NCBI RefSeq assembly: GCF_000972845.2 | Contig: NC_040016.1 | Coordinates: 10,994,701-11,058,700, forward strand | DNA length: 64,000 nucleotides | Origin: Larimichthys crocea | Taxonomy: Eukaryota > Chordata > Actinopteri > Sciaenidae | Reading direction: 5' to 3' | Shown: positions 11,901 to 23,910 of the stretch, in pieces | Layout: every line of letters starts with the position of its first letter | How positions within the stretch are numbered: position 1 is the first letter of the stretch | Made by a program: the position numbers and the translations under genes | The notes under the pieces: model-generated | What the model was told of the DNA's origin: nothing | Databases searched by the model: none | The model's input: only the letters and a program-made list of their open reading frames with translations

Positions 11901-14096
11901 GCCTAAAACAAGCACACACATACAGGTTTTATCATGATTAATCCAATGTACCTGAAAATGTGTGGGGCAAAATAAAAAAATTAGTGGTAAAGCAACCAAA
12001 CCTTTGGCAGCTCCTGGAACAGAGGCCCAAGTTTGAGTATAGTCACCAACACAATTAGAGCTGAGGCCACTCCAGCCATCTGCAAGAAGACCACACCACT
12101 GCTTTAACTGAGATATTTGTGTTCTGCATTAAGACGTTAACATATTAGCTTGTTTTACAGAGATGAACACATGAAACACGACAGCGCATATCTACGGCAT
12201 TTAGAGGTTGATTTAGTATATTGTTCAGGTACGTTAGTATTAGCTATAGGAGCAGGCAGATCGTTACAGGAATTTTAAAGAAAAACCCTTAAATAAGGAG
12301 GATCGGATTCAAAACATCAAAGGTTAAGTTGAATTTATTGTTCTTGTACAAGAGGAGCGTTTCACAGTGCAACACACTAAAGGGTTTACAGACAAAAAGG
12401 CTCACTGAGGAGCTCTGACAGTTGGTTCTTACACATTTTCCTAAAAATGGGCTGTGTCAACCCCTGTAAATTGTTAACAGACAATTTGCATATAATGCAT
12501 CTAAACAGTTTTCTTTCTTCAACATATCCCCTTATGAGTAGCCAGATGATTTAAGGGCTACACTAAATTTCAGCACCATTATGTTTGGAATTTCTTCATG
12601 ATTCCTCAGTACATAAAGTGGCTATGTTTTTTCATATATAATTCAGTACAATTTACTTCTCACCCCACCTCTATAAATTCTTAACTAGGTCACATTCATT
12701 ACATATTTACACCGCGTGCATGTTGCATGTCCACAGTAGAAAATCAGAGTAATGCAGACTTCTTAGCTGTCTCTATTTGTAATGCTGTCACCTCTGTTGG
12801 TCACTTACCTGTGTTTTTCCTCCAGTGGTCTCTTGGATGAGACTTCGAGACATGGAGGCGCAGACAGAGTAGCACTGAAAGAAGCCTCCCACTGTATTAC
12901 TGAGACCCAGCGCCACCAGCTCCTGCAGCCAGACACACGAGATAAAAACAGAGAAAATACAGAATGTGAAAATGATTGTATACAAACAGTATCTGCAGAA
13001 TTCAACCGATGTTTATTGAGAGTTCTGTTTTTACCTGGTTACTGTCCACCTTGTATCCATGTTTCAGTGCAAATGTTTTTCCAAGTGAAATAGATATGGC
13101 ATATCCAACGATGGCCAATGCAAAAGCATCACCAATAACTTCTCCAAAGAGACTCACATCTGGTACACTGGGAGAACTTAGACTGGTGCAGGTGATGACA
13201 AGATGGAAATACGTTAGCATTTAACAAGCTGGGAATATGACTGAACAGATAATTACAGCTGTATAACTTCCAAATGCTCACCCACTAGGAATTTCTCCGA
13301 CAACTGAAATTGTGTAGTTGCTGTTCAAGTGGGAATAGGATGATATGAACGTTCCTGCCACAATCTAAAGCCATAACCAGAAAAACATACAGATCTTAAA
13401 CACACACAAAGAAGCCACATATTGTGACACATTTCAAACCTTCAATCATTTAAAATCTGGTAAATCATATGCTAGACGTGAACCTAATTATTAGCCATAA
13501 ATATCTCCTTTTCGCTGTGAACTGCACAAATATGCAGGGGCTCTGGCGCTGCTGCTGACTCAGCTGCTTGTTTCCACTGTGCGTGTGCTTTTTTTCTTTT
13601 TCTTTCTCAATGCTGCAACATCAGCATCAGCGCAGAGCACAGAGGTGATAACATGAAGAGTGTGTCCTCGTGTCAACTGACTGTGATGAGCTCCACTGGG
13701 ATGGGCACTGGCAGCTTTGGACTGAGAAAAGAGCTGAGCTCCTTTGCTGCAATTAAAAACACCATGGACACAGCACTGACCACCAGTGTGGGAAGATGGG
13801 TGTCTGGCAGCAAGGAGCAAACATTCTTCAAAGTCTGTAAATGGAGAAAGTAGGACGTGGTTATGGCTTACCTAAAAACATACATGCTTTGCTATACACA
13901 CCTAGTGGTTTTGACATTTCAAAGCATGGTAAAGACGAGATTGGAATACACAAAATGTAAAATGGAGCATCAAGGATTAAGTAATTGATAGATGTTACCT
14001 GAAGGGATGTGTCACTAAGTATACAGAGAAAGGTTCATAAGTACAGTTCCTAACGGTCTCTAGAGTCTGCTCAGAACTTGCTAAAACTGCATTTTT

Positions 14097-14141
<45 letters not shown>

Positions 14142-15540
14142 GCATATTTATATAGAGACATATAAAGCATCACATTAAAAAATGTTTCATGAGGAATGTG
14201 ATAGTGTTTGTTAATGTTTGATTCAAAAATGTTATGTTGTGCTATACAGTCTGTGGTTGCTATAAATTAATAATGAGTATGGAGCCAAACAGATAATGTA
14301 TGACAAGAGACTTCCAGGTTTATTATCAGCACTGTTACAAAAGATCAGTACTGCACGGAGCAATCAGAAGTACATACTTGACAGTACTCACATACACCAG
14401 TGACAAAGGACCACTTGTTCGTGTTGGTGAAACTCCAAAGATATACTTCAGTTGTGCCACCACAGCATGGACTGCAGCAGCTGTTGTGTAAGCCCGCACC
14501 AGAGGCTCAGACAAGTACGTTCCCACAAATCCAAACTTGACCATACCCAGTACAACCTACACAAACAATCATTTATGTATACATGAGTTCAGCTGTAGCT
14601 AAGACACTATTATTTCTGTGGGATGTTGTGTTCAGACCTGAATAAGTCCTCCTAAGACTGTAGTAGCGGCCGCCACCTGCACTCTGTATGAGTCCCGGGC
14701 AATTATGTCCACCTCTGTAGTGACGTTGGTCCCATTTATTTTGAGAAAATCCATGTCTGGAGCAAGTCTCTCTGTCACACTACCCACCATGATGCTGAGC
14801 ACTGTAAATGTGCCTGAACACAATAAAAGATAACAACATGTGTTATTACAAAGGTTTTAATATGCGCTGTACAGTGCCTGTCTCTTTTTCTGCGTACCAA
14901 TGGAGTTATGGCGCGATGTTCCAAAAAAGATGTAGATCAGTGCTGGATAGAGAGATGTGTAGAGCCCAAACACAGGAGGTAAGGAAGCCAATAATGCATA
15001 TGCCATACCTGTGAAAAAGAAGTTTTGTTACACCTGTCTCAGTTATTTTAAAAAATAAAGGATTTAGCTTTATTCAGAGTTTTTTTCTGCAATATTGTTG
15101 ATATTTACTCGACCATGATGGACTACAGCACTGTCATACCTTGTGGCAGGTGCATTATTCCAACACTGATGCCGGAGATGAGGTCTGGCATGCCATAGTC
15201 CCATACTGAGTACTTGGGCAGCCAGTATAACACGGGCAAGCTGCTCACTACACTTTTTTTCAGTTTGGGTACCGTACATCTGGAAGAGAGACAAAAGTGA
15301 ATGTCTTTTTAGTGGGTGATGTTTGGTCATTATTGACTGATTGAATATTAGACCAGAAATCCATATCAACTTATAAGATCAAGCTATAAAATCGCCTTAC
15401 CTTAAAGAGGCTTTAAGCCGTTCGGTTAAAGAGGGGTGAGTCTCAGAGTATGATTTTCTCTTTGTTACCTCTTTCAGTCTCTGCTCATCAAGTACTTCCC
15501 GCTCCACTTTGTATTTCCCAAATCTGCGTCTAGAGTCCAT
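8969..15540 (-). CDS. slc26a6: SLC26 anion exchanger, SLC26A6-like
   Basis: Plasma-membrane anion exchanger (Cl-/HCO3-, oxalate, sulfate in the family), important for acid-base and salt balance in marine fish intestine and kidney. Nineteen exons in transcript order: 15401-15540, 15140-15279, 14898-15008, 14638-14813, 14392-14556, 13682-13834, 13282-13364, 13035-13182, 12809-12922, 12002-12079, 11807-11902, 11598-11704, 11353-11422, 11173-11265, 10702-10812, 9936-10367, 9629-9683, 9210-9355 and 8969-8995. All phases join to give 814 aa. The transport core has [29 protein letters not shown] and [16 protein letters not shown], with N-glycosylation sequons at N157 and N160. The STAS domain starts near residue 515. 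A very basic segment (559-595) and a long acidic loop (596-720) interrupt it before it resumes at [14 protein letters not shown]. The last exon adds DMYSSTKL, a class I PDZ ligand. The best match is SLC26A6; a paralogue is possible. Confidence 0.93.
10501..10588. repeat. 44-bp tandem duplication in an slc26a6 intron
   Basis: The phrase ATCACCCTAGTCCTCAGAAT, with the following bases up to TTTCTATAAA, occurs twice in direct orientation with a period of 44 bases and almost no divergence. It lies in the intron between slc26a6 exons 15 and 16, which suggests a recent duplication. No function is visible. Confidence 0.85.
14096..14141. repeat. (ATAG)n microsatellite
   Basis: About eleven uninterrupted ATAG units in the slc26a6 intron between exons 5 and 6. 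It is likely to be length-polymorphic. A related tetranucleotide tract is at 51465-51530. Confidence 0.95.
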
Positions 15541-17037
15541 TGTGCTTAATCTGTCAAAATCTTAATATTTTGCAGTAAAGGAGATTTATTCCAAAGACTA
15601 TTCCTATGTTTACTACAAGTTGTCAACCAAATAGTACTAGTGTCACAAGAACAACTTTGTCTGCATTTGTATATCACATTGCCTAATGGTTAACCATAAT
15701 GAGGATGTTGTGGGCAGAGCCTCTTCATGACAATGATGGCTGACCGGAAAAAACAAAGGCTGTAATTATAGAATTAAAGAGGAAAAATATTAACTTAAAG
15801 AGGAAAAATATGAACTTAAAGATTGACTAATTTAACTGGATGTTTGACAGCTGTGTTTCCACCCTTCCAGTTTTTCCATTCACTAGCAAAAGTGGAGCCA
15901 ATGAGCCATAAAATCTCACTCCACATTGTCTTTATAAGGCCTAAAACAAAATACTTAAAATATTTAAGATGCAAAAGTGGCTTCTCTTGAAAATCGATTT
16001 GAAGTCAGTTCATATCAAACACAATGCTGGAAGGTTTTTACAAACTTTGTCTCCACAATTTTTTATTTTAAGGATCAAACTTAATAGACGAGATTTTAGA
16101 AACGTGTAGGGCACACAGTATACTGGGCCTTTAAGAGCATGCTGTCATGAAATCTGAAGCTGGGAGCAATGTTTCAGTTCAGTCATTCCAGAGCTACATG
16201 CACGTGACCGAGGCAAACAAATTAGAACGAAGAATTTCCCCAAAGAAAGTACAACATAATGCCATCGAGTCAAATAAGGAATAATTAAAGAAAATAATTC
16301 ACAACATTGATCACTGTCATGACTTTAAAACCTTCTCTCTCCTGATTATTCAAACCCCCCTGACCCACTTGCCGTGTGCCACAACACTGTCTATTTTTGG
16401 GTTAGTAACTCAGAGGGCCACTGCAGCAGAGGGGGCACATATCTTTGTCTCTTGCAAAAGCTCAGACGCCCTCTAACCCCCCTGACTGACAAAGTCGGCA
16501 ACATCAACAACACATGTAGCCTGACGAAAAACATGGACAGTGACTGGACTTTTTAGACTGAAGATAACAACAGACAAAAGGAGCTGATGACTTTGGTAAG
16601 GCTTTTTTAAGGAATTATTTATGATGTGAACAGCTGTAGTGCTAACTCATAAGAGTATAAACGTTATATAGTCAATGGTGGCATTTTGCTAGTATTTTTT
16701 ATATTACTTTCTTATAATATCTAAGCCTTTAAAAAGAATTTAGTTTATTAGAATGATGACTGCTTAAATATGAAGTTCATGGAAATATCATAATTATAAG
16801 GATGTGGTTTTGCATTATTTAAATATGATTAAATTGCTAAACTCTAGTAGTTTGTAGTTATGATTAATCAAGAAATTTCTATCTACATTTTTTGTGTCAG
16901 AAGACCTATGATTAATGTCATCGAGGGTTGGTTTGGCTAAAACATTTGTTTCTATCTTTTTTGTTTTTCAGAGACAACCTCCTGACTAGTTGTTCATAAA
17001 TATTATTGTTATTATTCACATTATAAGTCGAAGCAAA
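15541..17037. other. Divergent spacer between slc26a6 and kbtbd12
   Basis: The two genes are transcribed away from each other, so this 1.5-kb spacer should hold both promoters. A likely non-coding first exon of kbtbd12 ends at the donor after 16595 (CTTTG, then GTAAGG). Its second exon begins after the acceptor TTTTTCAG at 16962-16971 and carries an in-frame TAG upstream of the kbtbd12 ATG. CTATTTTTGG at about 16389-16398 is close to an MEF2 site but not a perfect match. A 22-bp AAAGAGGAAAAATAT motif is duplicated at 15775-15820. No protein gene is seen. Confidence 0.55.
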
Positions 17038-19372
17038 ATGGATCTTACAGCCAAACACGGGCTGGTGCTACTTGACCAGCTGAGGAAGATGAGGGAGACT
17101 GAGCATCTGACAGATGTGGTGCTGGTTGCTGAGGGCATCAGCTTTCCCTGTCACCGGGTTGTTCTAGCTGCCTTTAGCCCATATTTCCGTGTTATGTTTA
17201 CATGCGGTCTGCGCGAGTGCAACAACAGAGAAATATTTCTGCGTGACACCCCTGCAGACAGCCTGGCCCTCCTATTGAACTACATGTACTGCTCAGATCT
17301 TCCTCTCACTAATGCCAACGTACAAGGCGTCTCTATTGCAGCTTTTCTCCTTCAGATGGATGACGTCTTCACTCGCTGCCAGCAACACATGACCGATAAC
17401 ATGGATGCCTCCAACTGCCTTGGTGTGTATTACTTTGCACGTGACCTCGGGGCAGAGGACCTGGCTGACCATGCTCAGCGCTACCTGAGACAGCACTTTG
17501 TACAAGTCTGTCAAAACGAGGAGGTCCTGGAGCTTGAGGCCCATCAGCTGGGAAAGCTACTATCTTCTGATGACCTTAATGTTTCAAGAGAAGAGAGCAT
17601 CTTGGATGTGGTCCTTCGCTGGGTCCAACACAGCACTCTGATGGATGGAGAGGTCCGTATTCTGCACCTTCCTGAGCTCCTGAGGAAGGTCCGTCTGCCA
17701 CTTATAAACGATGTCTATCTAAGAGAGGTGATGAAAAGGAACACAGCCTTGCTCTCTGATGCTGAATGTCTAGAAATGATCAATGAAGCCTTGGAGGCCA
17801 CATCAATGCATCCCTCAGCTGCACCACGCAAACTAAAGCTACGTTACGGCATGGAGACCACAGACCTGCTGCTCTGTGTCGGCAATGACAGTGATGGGAT
17901 TAGGTCAAGATATGGCAGCTATGCTGAGCGCAGTTTTTGCTATGCTCCATCCACAAGCCGAACCTTCTACATCACTTCACCTCGCTATGGGGAGGCTCTG
18001 GGTCACGTGTGTGCCGGGGTTGTAACTGAAAGAAATGACATTATAGTGGCAGGAGAGGCAGGTGTACGCCGAATGGCCCGACAGAAGGACATAAATGTTG
18101 AGATTTTCAGGTAAGAATTACATTAGGTGATGCATTTTATGATGCTGTAGTTACTTGATCCACAGAGATGATGCTGGTTGTTATCTTGGGTTGCCAGGTA
18201 CAAAGCAGAGGCCCAAGGAAGCTGGGAGCGCCTGACGTCAGCGGAGTACCGTGATTCATACGCTCTGGAATCACTGGGTGACACTTTATACCTGCTGGGT
18301 GGGCAGATGAGGCTGAAGAACCAGTTCCTCATTACAAACTGTGTGGAGCGATGGTCTCTGCATGGTGGACCCTGGCGCAGTGCAGCACCCCTGCCTCTTC
18401 CTTTGGCCTATCACAGCGTGGTCAGAATGAAAGATCGCCTTTATGTGATGGGTGGTCGAACACCACAGGTGATCTTTACACATATATTAGCTTCTTAGCA
18501 ATTATGCAAAACCCTGCGTTCAGAAAATCAGACATGATAAACACATTTAATAAGAGCTCTGACTGTATCTGTATGTGACTCTTCTCTGCTTTGCCTTTAC
18601 CCTTTCCCTCCCCTTCAACCATCCAGTCATACCGAATGGATGATGAGCCTGACCGTCTTAGTAACCGTCTCCTGGAGTACGATCCAAACACAAATAAGTG
18701 GACAGAGTTAGGTCCCATGAAGTATTCAAAGTACCGCTGCAGTGCTGTTGTACTCAATGGTGAAATTTTCTCGATGGGTAAGATACTTGCTCATTTAATT
18801 TGTAAATAAAAATGTCCCATTTCAGTAGATGTTAATATCGTTATGATCCTGCTTCATTGCATTGATTTCTGTATGAGTTAGTTTTACAAATTGATACTAT
18901 TTTGCAGGAGGTATTGGGTGTGAGGGTGTGGACCGTGGCCAATCACGCCACTGCCTCGATGTGGTGGAGATCTACAACCCAGATGGAGATTACTGGAGGG
19001 ATGGCCCTTCTCTTCCATGTGCACAACTCTCACTGCGCACCAATGCCTCTAACGCAGGAGTGGTAGGAGGCAAGATTTATGTTTGTGGATACTACAAAGG
19101 GGCAGGTAATGAAAGAATGTCTATATCCAACAAATGAAAGAGATGTTTGAGAGATGTTTCCAAGTGATGGCATCACACTTTCTGTTTTGTCTCTACCCTT
19201 AGACCGTCATGATAACATAACAAAGGACATTTTGGAACTGGACCCCTGGGACAACCGGTGGACGGTGGTGGCTCGGCATGCTCTGATGCATGACAACTAT
19301 GATGTCTGCTTAGTTGCAAATCTCAACCCAAGGAGTCTAATGTCCCCACCTGCAGACTTAGTTAAACTGTGA
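17038..19372 (+). CDS. kbtbd12: Kelch repeat and BTB domain-containing protein 12
   Basis: BTB-BACK-kelch proteins usually serve as substrate adaptors for Cullin-3 ubiquitin ligases; the substrate of this one is unknown to me. Exons 17038-18110, 18198-18468, 18627-18777, 18908-19105 and 19203-19372 join to 620 aa, close to the human length (about 623). I chose the ATG at 17038 (AAAATGG context, MDLTAKHG) rather than the upstream in-frame ATG at 16990. The sequence from the upstream ATG resembles nothing in the family. BTB covers about residues 24-122 (LTDVVLVAEG, CHRVVLAAFSPYF), BACK about 127-226, and kelch blades about 270-600. Diagnostic matches to KBTBD12 include LRYGMETTDLLLC, LDVVEIYNPDGDYW and LELDPWDNRW. 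The transcript probably ends after the AATAAA at 19878-19883 and converges on iho1. Confidence 0.95.
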
Positions 19373-20615
19373 CACCTCTGTATGATCAGATCAAAGTCTG
19401 TTTGGGAGAATTAGTAAAAGAAATCACTTATTATTTGCAATTATTAATGCACTTATAGCTGGGCCAAAGGCATTCATTTTTTCAAGCGCAAAAAGGTCTT
19501 AGTGTCCTGCTGCATGAAAAAGGATCTGCAGTAAAAGATTTGCACGTTAGAATGAGAATGGACAGATTCATTTGTAAATACAGTTTTGTTGTTTTTTTAA
19601 ACTTAGTAACACCTGCAGAAATTGATCACAGATCGTCAGCAACCAGAACGTAAATCATGGTTATAATTAGGGCTGTATTTACAATGGTTTTGCTTTTTGA
19701 TTAATCTTGCGGTCCCATTTAATCAATTGTTTATATGAAATGTTCAATACTGAGAAAATCAGAATATGTGCAGATTAATTCAGTCAACTAATCATTGCAG
19801 CTCTAGTTACAACTATGGACTTTTGGCTGTACTACAAATTATACCAAAATACTGGTAAAATATTTGGTCAGTTACTCAATAAATACTGAAGCTGAATAAT
19901 AACTGCAAGAGTAAACTGTTATTGGCAGACTAAATACAGTATAAAACATGTGTTCATACTGTAGCAATACCTTTGTTTTTGTGCTATGCTTGCTAAGGCA
20001 GCTTGCTATTGGTTTTTTTGCTAATGATTATGCACTTTACCAGTATAATGGAGTGTGGTTGTTGTGGTTTGAACACACTTTTAATGTATACTTTGAATTC
20101 AGACTTGGCTAAACAGTTGTTCTAAAGTAATGCAGTCTACAACAACACTGCAGTATCTCCTTCCATCATGACGGTTATAATGTTCACTTTTGTTGAAACT
20201 AGAGAGACATTAAAGAACATATGAGAACAGTCATTTGTTTGCAAAGCCTTTCAGTTTATTTTCAATGTCAACAGAGTAGTATAAATTAAATAACTATATA
20301 AATAATAAATAATTTTAAACACATATTTGAACACATATCTCTTACAGTATTTATGTCAGCAGAAAATATGATGAAAAACTTTAAATGATGCTTTGTGAGT
20401 CTCTCTGTTCTGAACTTAACAGTAGTGCTCCACAGCTTTCAACCACAAGACAAAAAACCTTTATCAACATGTTCATTCTTCAGAAAAATATATAACATCT
20501 GACATCTAATAGAACATACGTCACAAATAATAATAAACATTTTGGGATTTTATTCCCCTGTACGCCGAAACAAAGAACACAGATGCATCACTGTTGTGAG
20601 TCCGTTACTCATTCT
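19373..20615. other. Convergent 3' UTR region of kbtbd12 and iho1
   Basis: Both neighbouring genes end here. The kbtbd12 poly(A) signal is at 19878-19883 and the iho1 signal (TTTATT on the + strand) is at 20255-20260, so the transcripts end about 350 bp apart. Around 20104-20200 lies a partial copy of a dispersed repeat also found at 38438-38730 (shared phrase GGTTATAATGTTCA). No coding exon is seen. Confidence 0.6.
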
Positions 20616-22432
20616 CTAAAAGTCTAAAACAGAGTCACTATCCATGTCAAACAACTGCCAGAGGCCTTGCGGTTTTTCTGGGCTCCTCTTAGAGAGCTTC
20701 TCTAAGATGGGTTCGATTCCTGTGATGCACACAGGGCTGTTGCTGTCCTGAGACCAGCAGCTGAGAGGAGTGATCAAACAACCTGCAGCTTCAGATCTTA
20801 TCCCCCTGTTTGGCCTTATTTGACAGTCTAGGGTGAGACTGTTTTGGCTTGTTATGTTCAGATTACGACGCTTACAGACAGGCATTGACACTTTTTGTTG
20901 TCTGTTACAGTTCAAGAGAGGTTGACTGTTTTCATCCATGACAGTATGTTTACCCCGCTGTGAGGGCACTAGCGGCCTCTTTTTGCGCATCCTATGGCCT
21001 CTCAGAGCAACTTTCCTCTTTCCTATAATGTTGCGGTGATCCTGAAGGGGATCTTGAGCCTGACTGCATTCGAGGTTGAGTGACATACATGTAAGCTGTG
21101 TGCTTTCAAGCTTATTGTCCTCCAGGATGTTGGAAAGTGGCTTTTCCAGCCCTGGTGATGTCTGGACGGCACTGTCCATCACTTTCTGAGGGTTGGGTTT
21201 GGCTGAGTGCTCTGAGACTAAGTTGGTGAGCAGCTTCAGGGCCTCTTCAAGCATGTTTCGTTCTTTCTCCTGCTCATCTTTCAGACCCTCCAGACTATTC
21301 TTTAAGCCTTGCAGATTAAGTTCTGATGTGCTGTCTCCACTCTGAATGACAACAAATAACTAATCAGAAACATTTATTACCTACCACAATCTTCTGCAAT
21401 CTTGACATTATTATATTCATACAATTCACCTTTTGCACTCTCTCCTCCAGTTCAGTTATCATCCCTTTCTGGGAGTTCACTTTATTCAGCATTGTCTCGA
21501 ACTGCTCGGAAATGTTACTCTGAAGACTGTTAAGATTGTTTTGCACTGGGATGGATAAATAAAAGAAAGAAAAATTAGCACATTAAAGACGGTCGAGACA
21601 ATCTAAAAATGTAGAGTTAGAAGATTAAGAATGACCAATGTTTCAACATTGAGCAAAGAGCACCATCTACTGGCAATAAGAAATCCTTGCTCACTGTATA
21701 TAAAGAGCAACTTTGAGTCAGGTAAACTTGAGTTCTATAATTTCAACAAAAATTTGTACAAATCAATTCAATCCAACTTACATGTTGACACAAAATTATC
21801 AAATTTTTCAAGGACTGCTGGGCACACAGCAGTATTTTTCTCTGTGCCAGCGACCAGTTGTTGGATCTGAAACACACGTGAGCATCTTCTTAACATTTTA
21901 CATCATTTCACATTTTACAGAATGGAGGCTGTCTTTACTTACATTGTTGAGAGTTTCTCGAAAATGATGACATTCTTTGGCTAAAATATCACTGTCAAAA
22001 CAAAAGGACAGATAGGATAGATGTAAAAAAAAAAATTCAGAAGTGATAAGGCTACTTCTTTTATAAGTACAAATTCAAGTCAAGTTGCACGTTTCAAAGC
22101 GAAATACCCGTCAGCTTTTTCTTTTGCTCTTTTCTTGTCCTCCTCAAATGCTTCCAGTATTCCAAACGCTCTGCTTTTGTTGTCCTTTAATTCTCCAAAC
22201 AGGAGAGGCTTAGTGTGATAACTGCTTAGAAACTTTGGGTCACTTCCCTAAATATAAAGAAAATACAAGGGATATATTAACAATTTTTTTCCACACAATC
22301 TGTGTAATGATTGATAACACTATATACGGCCCTATAAGATGGGTGATGTTTTTTTCATATGACAGTACATGTTTAACTAAAGGAAAACATTTCATACAAA
22401 GAATAAATGACCGATTTGGCTTTTTTATTTTG

Positions 22433-22489
<57 letters not shown>

Positions 22490-23551
22490 AATAATGGCAT
22501 GCCGTTCAGGAAATTAAACCTTTGAATATATTGAATGAAACCTTGAATATATTGAATGAAACTTTGAATATATGGAGTGAACCTTGAATATATTGAATGA
22601 AACTTTGAATATATGGAGTGAACCTTGAATATATTGAATGAAGTCTGAATATATTGAATGAAACCTTGAATATATTGAATGAAGTCTGAATATATTGAAT
22701 GAAACCTTGAATATATTGAATGAAGTCTGAATATATGGAATGAAACTTTGAATATATGGAGTGAACCTTTGAATATATTGAATGAAACTTTGAATATATT
22801 GAATGAAGTCTGAATATATTGAATGAAACTCTGAATATATTGAATGAAACCTTGAATATATTGAATGAACTTCACTGACGTCAGACTTTGCGGCAGTGCC
22901 TGCAGCCATCTTGTGTAACAGTCTGTAAAAGCGAAAGACAATGAGTCAGGCCGCCCGCAATCTAGTTGCAGCGATATTAAGGACATGATAAATACACTGC
23001 GAATGCGTGCCGAAATCCTCCCGATAAAGTTCGCTCAATTTTTAACCGTGGCAGGCCTACAACAGGCATAAAGTTTACCACATTACACAAGATGTGGCTG
23101 TGAAGTATGACGTCATTTAAGTTTCATTCAATATATGCAAGGTTCACTCCATGTACTCAAAGTTTCATTCAATATATTCAAAGGTTTAATTTCCTGAACG
23201 GCATGCCATATATGACATGTAGTATTACTCTGTATCTTACCTCTTGTGAACTTGAGGTCCTGGATGACATACTCATGTCTTGAGATGAGCCTTGAGAGTT
23301 TTCAGGCCAAAACTGAGACCCGAAGAAAACCTGTGAGTCTGTGAAGCTGGAGTATCCGCTGGTAGCCACATTCCTGCTGATTGTTTGTTTTGTTTCCCCC
23401 ACAAGGTTTTGATGAATGAACACAAATGTGTTTGTGCAAATCATGTAAACACAGACTCCACCGATAATATTACATTGTGAAGTAGTAAGAAGTAGTACCT
23501 GCTTCCAGTTGGGATGCTCAGCATTTCTTTTATGCTCCTCGCATGATTCAT
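20616..23551 (-). CDS. iho1: Interactor of HORMAD1 protein 1 (meiotic DSB factor, CCDC36)
   Basis: IHO1 is the vertebrate relative of yeast Mer2. It binds HORMAD1 on unsynapsed chromosome axes and recruits REC114-MEI4 for meiotic double-strand breaks. Exons in transcript order: 23499-23551, 23241-23373, 22108-22247, 21943-21991, 21782-21866, 21430-21545 and 20616-21341. They give about 433 aa, shorter than human (about 594). The start is fixed by the conserved N-terminal motif KEMLSIPTGS. Next come SSFTDSQVFFGSQFWPENSQ and LFGELKDNKSRAFGILEAFEEDKKRAK, both conserved. Residues about 100-250 form a coiled coil with EFETMLNKV-like heptads. DSAVQTSP is also conserved, as is an acidic end (LFDMDSDSVLDF) matching the HORMAD1-binding terminus. 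Exon 2 has a CAGCAG tandem acceptor, so 23374-23376 may or may not be included. The second intron holds a transposon-like element. Confidence 0.93.
22436..22488. repeat. (TA)n/(GTATAT)n microsatellite
   Basis: Alternating TA with interspersed GTATAT units directly abuts the left end of the transposon-like element at 22494. It may have been its AT-rich target site, or have grown after insertion. It lies in an iho1 intron. Confidence 0.9.
22494..23209. mobile_element. 716-bp inverted-repeat element with subterminal tandem array
   Basis: The left end ATGGCATGCCGTTCAGG and the following AAATTAAACC reappear as the exact reverse complement at the right end. Inside each terminus are tandem copies of a 20-21-bp unit of the form TTGAATATATTGAATGAAAC. 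I count 17 copies on the left (22522-22869) and about three on the right (23120-23182, reverse orientation). Each array is closed on its inner side by a TGACGTCA-like palindrome (about 22873 and 23110). The core between them (about 22882-23100) is unique and non-coding. This is the architecture of a non-autonomous DNA transposon with subterminal repeats. The outer ends contain GGCATGCC, itself palindromic. I see no clean target duplication because the flank is TA-rich, and I do not recognise the superfamily. Confidence 0.85.
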
Positions 23552-23858
23552 TGTGTTTAGTTACCTGTTTGTAAACATGACGAGATATTAGCAGCAGTTT
23601 TAGCAATATTAGAGTCGTTAGCTTTGACGCTAATCTAGACAGATGAATTAAATTTAAACTTAAATTCCAGCTATAAGATATTTAACCATTAATCAGCTAG
23701 TCATGTTAAGTTTAGCAGCTGTCGTTACCTTGGATTAATTACTTAAACGATTAATTACCGTGAAATTGTCTCACGGGTCGTTTTTAGCCGTTGAAATCTC
23801 GCACTGTGTGCTCGCGAGGATTTTAAATCTCCCGCCGTGTGAGCCTCCAGCGCGAGGC

Positions 23859-23910
23859 TGTGGTAGGTTCAAGTGCCGTCCGAAAAAGGACAGCACTTGA
23901 ACGCACCACA
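23859..23910. other. Near-perfect hairpin upstream of iho1
   Basis: GTTCAAGTGCCGTCC at 23867-23881 pairs with GGACAGCACTTGAAC at 23888-23902 (14 of 15 bases), leaving a GAAAAA loop. The pairing extends outward through TGTGGT and ACCACA with a two-base mismatch. It lies about 310 bp upstream of the iho1 ATG and may fall in its promoter or first exon. It could be a tiny palindromic element or a transcribed hairpin; function is unknown. Confidence 0.8.

Noticed and set aside
14096..14141. Short-period repeats considered as CRISPR-like or regulatory arrays
   Set aside because: Simple tetranucleotide microsatellite with no spacers, in a vertebrate intron.
16990..17037. Upstream ATG extending kbtbd12 by 16 residues
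   Set aside because: The extra residues (MFINIIVIIHIISRSK) resemble nothing in the family, and the downstream ATG has the better context and the expected start.
22240..22986. Long open frames (up to 248 aa) on the minus strand reading repeated HSIYS/FIQYIQ units
   Set aside because: They are the translation of a 20-21-bp tandem array in a transposon-like element. The unit length being near a multiple of three keeps the frame open. There is no start context, family or splice evidence.
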